Shown here: positions 57,412 through 64,000 of the stretch, piece by piece
How the letters are laid out: each line of letters begins with the position of its first letter
Position numbering within the stretch: position 1 is the stretch's first letter
DNA from: Patiria miniata
Taxonomy: Eukaryota > Echinodermata > Asteroidea > Valvatida > Asterinidae
Assembly (NCBI RefSeq): GCF_015706575.1
Contig: NW_024037048.1
Location: 9,689,512 to 9,753,511 of the forward strand
Reading direction: 5' to 3'
Length of the DNA stretch: 64,000 nt
The notes under the pieces: generated by a model
Database searches by the model: none
What the model saw: only the letters and a program-made list of their open reading frames with translations
What the model was told of the DNA's origin: nothing
Program-made: the position numbers and the translations under genes

Positions 57412-58422
57412 CATTCATGGGTGAGACACCTCGCCCCCCCCCCCCCCAGATCGATGTTGTCGGCAAAATCGTGCATCTATCTGCAGATGTGCCTGGATGA
57501 AGAGCTGCACCCATTGTTTGATTGTCCTATTGCTCACGGTTGTCTGCTTTAAGCCTGGTTCATACTCGGCGCGAAAGCGAACGCGAATTTGTGACGTCGT
57601 GTCAAGTATTCGCGCTGCGAATTCGTAAAGTTGAGCACATTGCAACTCGGGCGAATTTTGCAGCGAACGTGCCGTGACGTCAAATTCGCTTCGCATTCGC
57701 ATTCGCGTGGAGTATGAACCGGGCTTAAAACAGCGCATGGCGCATGCTATAGAAAGATGGAATGGTGTCAAGCCCCCTCCCCCTTCCCCTTTCAAGGCCA
57801 CGTGACCGAGAAAATACTCCTGTCAAACTTTTAGCACGAATGGTCCGTTGGAAATCTGTTGTCTTTTTTAAATTGAATGTTATTGGCTAAATGTTGTGCC
57901 TTTTGTCAATATTTCTGTTCTTTCTTGTAAAATTATGCATGATTTGTGTTCTTGACTGTGTGCAATTGCAATGATTTGATCTGTTGTAGGAATATTTGTT
58001 CAGGGCACCAAAAAAGCATTTCAAAAAATGTGAAGTTTTCAAAGTATATATGTATGTAATATTTTTGCTTATTCTTGCTCTGTGCAGTTTTGTAAAAAAA
58101 AAACACAAATATTTGGCCAAATAAAAAAATAACAACGTTTCTCATCCGGGCTTTTAAAAGGGGGACTTTCCGAGATGGTGGTGGACAATTTTGCTGATGC
58201 AAAATTGTGTCCAATTAAGCCATAGCCTTTTCTACATGGCTACAATTTTGTCATATTTGTTGGAAACAAGTTAAATGACTTGGTCTATATTTTGACAGCA
58301 TGTTTGCAGAATAAACTGCAAATGTGTGATTTAGAAAATAAAAAAAATAGAGATGGGAAGAAAAAAGGAAGCGGGCAGGCACAAGAAACTTGTTTATTTT
58401 TTTACTTGTCCAGATACAGTAT
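57412..58422. other. Downstream of the LRR gene
   Basis: C-run at about 57436-57449, then MITE E copy 2, then AT-rich non-coding sequence. An AATAAA lies near 58308. A kappaB-like GGGGACTTTCC occurs at 58161-58171 without evident context. Confidence 0.5.
57549..57728. mobile_element. MITE family E, copy 2 (inverted to copy 1)
   Basis: Ends TTAAGCCTGGTTCATACT and AGTATGAACCGGGCTTAA, with internal GTGACGTCGTGTCAAGTATT, GCGCTGCGAATTCGTAAA and AAATTCGCTTCGCATTCGC. These are the complements of the corresponding blocks in 26412-26597. Confidence 0.87.
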
Positions 58423-58452
58423 ACAGGGTGAGTAAAAAAAGGGAAACCCATA
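58423..58452. repeat. Solitary CAGGGTGAGT transposon end
   Basis: TATACAGGGTGAGTAAAAAA and then GGGAAACCC match the end of the TA-flanked foldback at 22989, but I find no partner end nearby. Likely a truncated copy. Confidence 0.5.
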
Positions 58453-58511
58453 TGGTGCCACCATCTTTTCTGTTGAAAATGACCTCTTTTTGTTAGCTAT
58501 GGTATCCTACA

Positions 58512-59031
58512 TTAAAGGGAAAATACAACATTTGCAAACATCAAAAAATAAAACTACCAAATCATTTTGAAATACCTTGCTGGACTGTTAGTGAATGACA
58601 GTGTAAAGCATCCTGTAAAATCATGGCACCTGGTATACTGTCATTTTCAAGAAAAGTGGTATTTTTGTATCAATTTCCAACGCTGGTCGGCCGACCAGCG
58701 TTGGAAAACACTGGCTTTTTTTCAAATACTGGCCCCAATTGACCATTGCACTTGTTTGCAATCGCCTATGAACGGGTATACAAGCCAGCTAGACTGGTTC
58801 CCTGACCTTACAAATACAATTCCCCAATGTATGTAATTGCTCTGTTTCTTCTTATATGGAGTCAGGGAACCAGACTACAGGAAAATGATTGTTTTTCTTG
58901 GTTTTTATAGCATTTTCGAACCCAAAACCTCAAAAAAGTCAGTGTAACTATATTTGCTATATATTTCCAACCCCCCAATTCCATCCATTTTTGAAAATTA
59001 CAGCAAAAGCAAATGATGTACATTCCCTAAA
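58512..59031. mobile_element. 520-bp TTAA-flanked foldback element (family A), copy 2
   Basis: Inverted copy of 38575-39094, colinear throughout. The left TTAA (58512-58515) is intact; the right one has changed to CTAAA. The central 34-bp palindrome (58674-58707, core GGTCGGCCGACC) is perfect here. Confidence 0.9.
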
Positions 59032-59442
59032 CAGTGTTCTATAGATACTATGTATTTCTCCCAACTTATGCATGTTTTATGCATGAAAAAGTAGCTTTTC
59101 GAGGCGAGAAAAACAATAAAAAATAAAAGTATGCAGCTTCAAAAAATGATGCAGGCGAGAATGATCAACTGGTATCTTTTTTTTTTTTTGGCCTTAGTTA
59201 TATCTGTATCAGACGTTGGACAATGGCTCTGCGCACGTGTGTGTCTGATATTCAGGCTAGGATTTTCCAAGATGGCGGATGGGTTCTTCTATTTTCTCAA
59301 ATCCTTTTTTGATACAAAATTGTATCCAAAGGAGCTGTTACCCTTTCTAAATAGCTGTACAACTTTGTTGGAAAAAAATTGCAAATGTATGAATTGAAAA
59401 AAAAGGCTGGTAGCCATTGTGCTAAGCCAGTGTGAGTGTAAC

Positions 59443-60362
59443 GGCCCAACTATCGCATCGGTCCCAACTATAGTTGGGAATGTCCCAACTATAGTGCGGC
59501 AGTTGGGTCGGCCCAACTATAGTTAGGACTGGAGTTGCGCTGGACGCTTCATGCTTGATAGATCTTGTTGGATTAAATGTTCCGCGGCGCTGGCACCGTG
59601 TATTCGTCGTGCATGCATGCCGCAAGCATGGCAAGGCTGGCCGGTCATGTGGTACTGCCTAGTTGGATGAGTTGTCCAGCTGCTGGGTTTTATTATCCAG
59701 CAACATTTTGCAAAATTCAAAGATTGCCATGGCCGGCCAACTATAGATGGGCCCCACCCATAGCTAATGTCAAAGGTCCCAAGTAAAGTCGGACAGGTAA
59801 CAGAGCTGTAGGGAATGTTTTATAGTCGTACATCAATGTAAACTATAGTTGGGACCGCCAAATAAAAATATTGCGGTGGACCAACTACAGATGGTCCCCA
59901 CCCATAGATAATTTCATTGGTCCCTAGTAAAGTCAGATGTGTATTAGAGTTGTAGGGAATGTTTTATAATCGTACAACAATGTACACTATAGTTGGGACC
60001 GCAAAATAAAAGATTGGGGTGGCCCAACTATAGATTGGCCCCATCATGCCCATCAATAGCTAATTTCAGTGGTCCCCAGTAAAGTCAGACGTGTATCAGA
60101 GCTGTAGGGAACGTTTTATAGTTGTACATCAATGTAAACTATAATTGGGACACTGCAAAATAAAAGGATTGGAGTGGCCCAACTATAGATGGGCCATCCC
60201 AACAGTCAGACAGTGGAACTTACAGTTGGGACCGTCCCAACTATAGTTGTGACAGGCCCAACTATAGTTGGGCCAGCCCAACTGTGGAACTACAGTTGGG
60301 ACAGGCCCAACTATAGTTGGGACAGGCCCAACTATAGTTGGGACCAATGCGATAGTTGGGGC
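59443..60362. mobile_element. 920-bp element with palindromic arms and a 5-bp target duplication
   Basis: GTAAC flanks both ends (59438-59442 and 60363-60367). Ends GGCCCAACTATCGCATCGG and (inverted) GCCCCAACTATCGCATTGG. Both arms contain several copies of the palindrome CCCAACTATAGTTGGG. Between them sit about 200 bases of unique sequence and three tandem units of about 143-155 bp (from about 59732, 59876 and 60019), each with CAACTATAGATGGNCC-, AGAGCTGTAGGGAATGTTTT- and AACTATAGTTGGGACCG-type blocks. No protein is encoded. Confidence 0.9.
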
Positions 60363-60784
60363 GTAACATGAGTCTCTTAGCAGCTTTGTGAATTACAATG
60401 TAGGAAAAGTTCCCATGGAATTTCTGGTGACATTTGTTTTACCTAACTTTTTTGTCTAAAGTTTGCAATAAACATAGATTTTATTCACGAATGCAGAAAT
60501 CCTTGAGTTTTATGCCTAGTTATTTATCTGTGTGACATCATGTGTAACCTTTGGATGGAACCTTTGAAGCCTGCAGTCAACAAAGGAGGACCAGTATTTT
60601 GCAATAGCGCCCTCTTGTGGTGAGTTCCATCTTAAAATCATTCTTGTACTCTGCAGTTTGACTTGATAAATTGCCTTTGTGTGTAACATTTCCTTATTTT
60701 CGAGACACATCAGTTTTCATTGAAATGAACAGGGGAAAGGTTAAATTTTCTGTTAATAATAATATGATAATGTGTATTTGTATC
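60363..60784. other. Intergenic stretch
   Basis: No gene or repeat recognised. Confidence 0.45.
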
Positions 60785-61110
60785 CACCAGTATTGGTGCT
60801 CAAGGCGCTACATCATTATTAGTATTACCCTGCACATTGGGCCAATGAAACATTCCGAAGACAATCTCAGCTCCCTGGGGAGTATACAGCTCCATGCTGC
60901 CATTTCGGCGCAAAGCAGCTAAAATCAATCACAACCATCTCTGCCCTCACAGGTACCCATTTACTCCTGGGTGGGGAGAAGCAATGAGTGACAAAGTGCC
61001 TCCCTCAAGGGCACACGCACCGTGACCCCAGGCTGGACTCGAACCCACAACCTGCAGAATTACCCGCAGACCACGAATTCAGTGCCCCAGACCACGAATC
61101 CAAGGCAGTC
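60785..61110 (-). mobile_element. tRNA-derived SINE, minus strand
   Basis: On the minus strand GTGGGTTCGAGTCCAGCC is a pol III B box context, followed by GGGGTCACGGTGCGTGTGCC, CTTGAGGGAGGCACTTTGTC, ACCCAGGAGTAAATGGGTAC and finally TAGCGCCTTGAGCACC. This order resembles a SINE type common in marine invertebrates; the family name is not certain. Confidence 0.65.
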
Positions 61111-62376
61111 CACAGCACTTTTTGGGTAAAAAGTACTATTAGAATGCCACCATTTTGGCGCACTTGCATATATTCTTAAAGCGCTTTCCAAACCGTACCT
61201 ACAATGTATTGGATTGATGTTATTTTGTCAAGGATCTCTGATATTTAGATACAAGTTATTTGTGAATTTACATTTGAATAAGGAATTGAAGGTTCTTCCT
61301 TGGATTAGGGTCAGATCTGGTTACTAAAAAGGGGAGGAGCAATAGTAGAATGCCTTTACAAGAAAGGGGAGGGGGAAAATTTGAAACCGTTTCCCATTGG
61401 ACACCAACAGACATTAATTATGTGGTGCTTTTCATGATAGAAACTGTGTAGATTAATTTGTGTCGCATGTTCGTCTCTGTTTACATGACCCGGGGGAGGG
61501 GGGGGGTGTTCGATACATTTTTGAGATTTTGCAAACGTAGTAATTTGAATCCTAGTTCCCTTGATGTGGGGGGGGGGGGAGGGTTCTTATAGGATCTATT
61601 TTAAATGCTGCCTTGAGTTTAGATGTAAAATTGAACATTTGTGATGCGATCAAGCTAAATGAGTCATTTGTCGGAAATTTTAATTTGGAGATACAGGACA
61701 AACTAGGGCCACTTCATCGCATCACTTCATCACATCGTTTCGTGTTCCGACTTCCATAATTTTTGAACTAAAGATGGTATCAGCATGCAGTTTTCACAGC
61801 AGTAATGCCGAGGTTGTACTTTTTTCAAATCTGTAATAAAAAAATTTTTGACCAGGGTCGACAAACGACTCATGTAGCTTGATCACATTACATTTGATCC
61901 TTCTTTGTGTGTGCTGTAGAGGACACTGTAGCAATCTTGATAATTGTACTGTGAGGAAAAGGCATCCAAATGCGGGCTGTTTATGGGTAAGTACAAAACG
62001 AATTGAAGCATTTAATTCTCTGAGTGTTCACACAGTATGTGTACAAAAAATGTACGTAATAAACCCTGATTCATGTTGAAGAAGTTGTGCATTATTTGAC
62101 ACAGATACTTTTCCCATATGTTTCATAGATCGGGTTGGAGTGACATCATCCGATGAAAACATCTATTTATTTGCACACCAGTTTTCATCGGTTGCCATGT
62201 GATACCATTCAGCACTCCAGACTCAAGAACCATGGAGTTTTAAGAACGTAAGTCTGGGAGCTAGATAAGCCAATGTAAAAAAAAATCCTGGATGTCCACG
62301 CCCACCGATTGTATGCCTAGGTGAGTTGCACCCGGAAGTCTCAGTGTAGTACATGTACATAACTTTGGCCACTGTC
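61111..62376. other. Intergenic stretch, no gene seen
   Basis: Two G runs (about 61494-61508 and 61568-61581) and AT-rich sequence. The frame at 61879-62079 shows no domain and no splice support. Confidence 0.5.
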
Positions 62377-62790
62377 TCAGTCAGTGTCTCAGTCAGTCAG
62401 TGGCTATGGGGAGTTAGTTTGGGGGGGTCAGTCGGGGAGTCAGTTGGGGAGTCGGGGAGGCAGCCAGTGACTCAGTCAGTCCATCAGGGAGTCGGGGAGC
62501 CAGGCAGTCAGTGGGGGGGGGGGGGGGGGGGGGGGAGTCGGTCAGTCAGTCAGTCCATCGGAAGGAGAGTCGGGGGGGGGGGGGGTCAGCCAGCCAGTCA
62601 GTCGGGGAGGGGGGGGTGGGGGAGTCAGGGAGTCGGTGGGGGCCGGAGTCAGTCAGTCGGTGACTCGGTCAGTCAGTCAGTGACTCAGTCAGTCCGTCGG
62701 TCGGGGGGCTAGTCGGCTAGTGACTCAGTCAGTCAGTCTGTGACTCGGACGGGGTGTCAGTCAGTCAATCAATCAGTCAGTGACTCAAAA
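62377..62790. repeat. Degenerate CAGT / GGGAGTCGG simple repeat with poly-G
   Basis: About 400 bp built from CAGTCAGT, GACTCAGTCAGT and GGGGAGTCGG motifs, with a G run of about 22 near 62513. It opens a 119-codon Ser/Gly/Gln frame that is a by-product of the repeat. Confidence 0.93.
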
Positions 62791-62883
62791 GTGTCTAGCA
62801 AAACAAAACCACCGGCTGCTTTGCCAATGAACATCAGTCCATCTAATTTGAAAATCATAGGCGTGTGGAAAAATGCACACCTT

Positions 62884-63005
62884 GATTTTTCTAGGCGTGT
62901 GATTTTTCTAGGCGTGTGATTTTTCTAGGCGTGTTTTTTTTTTTAGGCGTGTGATTTTTCTAGGCGTGTGATTTTTCTGGGCGTGTGATTTTTCTGGGCG
63001 TTTGA
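62884..63005. repeat. 17-bp minisatellite (TAGGCGTGTGATTTTTC, ~7 copies)
   Basis: TAGGCGTGTGATTTTTC repeats head to tail with minor changes. GGCGTGTG also occurs singly just outside (about 62861 and 63148), so the repeat may have expanded from a GGCGTGTGATT-rich seed. Confidence 0.95.
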
Positions 63006-64000
63006 TGTCGGGTCCAAACTGGGACTGAACAGTCTGTTATTTTTTTATAATATTCATCTTGGTTTACAGTAAAGCCATTTCAAGAGCTCACAGAAGTATA
63101 ATTATGCCATAAATGTATGCCGAGGTGTGCGGTACACAGGGATTCAGGCGTGTGATTATTCGCACTTCTCGGGAAGCTTTTAGGCGTGCGATGGCGTGGG
63201 GGTGCGATCGCGCGCCTCAAATCAGAAGGACTGGGACATCTCTTTGAACATTACATTTCATCCTCTCCAGTCCCAGAAATAGCAATGCAACAAGCCTACC
63301 GCTGATTGCTTCCAACACAACATCTGTGCACGACATGAACGGACCACCTGGGTAAACAACATCGCCCTCTGTAGGTGAGTTCTGGCCAACCTTTCTTTTC
63401 AACCAGCCCTTAGGGCCAAAAGTTAATCAATTCTGTAATTGTTAGCATCGACCGACTGCTCAAGAGAAGGGCTGCATATTTGGATTATTGATCTGCAAAG
63501 GACTGGGAAGAAAAGACGATATAGATTGACACTGAATTATTTATAACGTGAGCAGCGTTATCGGAAAAATGTCGAAGGAGTGAAAAAAGAGGCTTCGCTA
63601 CTCTTACGAAATGCTTCTTTGAGTTGGAAGTAAGTCTGCTTTACTTGTATTTTCGGGGGTTCTTCTCAGATAACAATGAGAGTACAGGGTTTATCTTGTA
63701 AGTTCTATTTTGTACGGATGTGTCTCAAATAAGGGGTGGGGCAAAGATGATTTGAGGGGGGGGGGGTCTTGTCCATTTCATACCGGCATTCCAGAGGTAT
63801 GCCGAACCAGAAAGTGTTAAGAGCCATTCTAGGCACCGCAAGCAGATTTTGGTTCGGTATGGGCCAAAGTAATTTGTGAATTGTTTGGTCATCTAGACTT
63901 TAGAGTTGTTGAAGACATAAAGGAATTTGCTTTTCAATCATTTTGTTCCTTTCCAATAATAACACCCCTAAAAAAATCCCAAGAACTTCAAGAAGCATGC
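63006..64000. other. Right end of window, no gene seen
   Basis: No exon I can support. A G run lies at about 63757-63767 and the sequence is otherwise unassigned. Confidence 0.45.

Noticed and set aside
62353-62712. 119-codon Ser/Gly/Gln-rich frame
   Set aside because: Produced by the CAGT/GGGAGTCGG simple repeat.

Overview
This is animal nuclear DNA: spliced metazoan genes, long repeat-rich introns, about 22 kb of satellite, and many small inverted-repeat transposons. The genes and repeat style suggest an invertebrate deuterostome (echinoderm or hemichordate type). That placement is an inference and no species is named.

Layout. 1-21.85 kb is one head-to-tail array of a 219-bp satellite, about 100 monomers. 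Its middle (about 8.9-20 kb) is organised into higher-order blocks of usually six monomers (about 1,314 bp). Its right edge decays, and about five ancient, badly diverged monomers follow (21.85-22.9 kb). 22.9-28.3 kb is a repeat graveyard: a TA-flanked foldback element, a minus-strand non-LTR retrotransposon fragment, and a 1.8-kb long-inverted-repeat element with a small MITE inside.

Three protein genes are supported, all on the plus strand. (1) 28902-32747: a three-exon coiled-coil gene whose N- and C-termini match the FAM184 family but which lacks nearly all of the family's central coiled coil (392 aa predicted). (2) 40850-51242: a two-exon KLF9/13 (BTEB) type Kruppel-like factor, 282 aa, with a SIN3-interaction-like helix, three C2H2 fingers and a 9.5-kb intron. 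(3) 54409-56914: a two-exon leucine-rich-repeat protein, 342 aa, with ten LRRs and an acidic tail. All splice sites keep frame. No operon-like logic links the genes.

Between and inside them lie many foldback/MITE families. Several have two in-window copies in opposite orientation. The most informative are a 520-bp TTAA-flanked element with an unoccupied target site visible in a related repeat; a foldback whose loop carries a tRNA-like sequence; a foldback with arms of short tandem repeats, 35 bp after the LRR stop codon; and a 920-bp element with palindromic arms, three internal tandem units and a 5-bp target duplication. 61.1-64 kb holds simple repeats and no recognised gene.

All alignments were done by eye. 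Repeat edges are approximate unless target-site duplications are stated.
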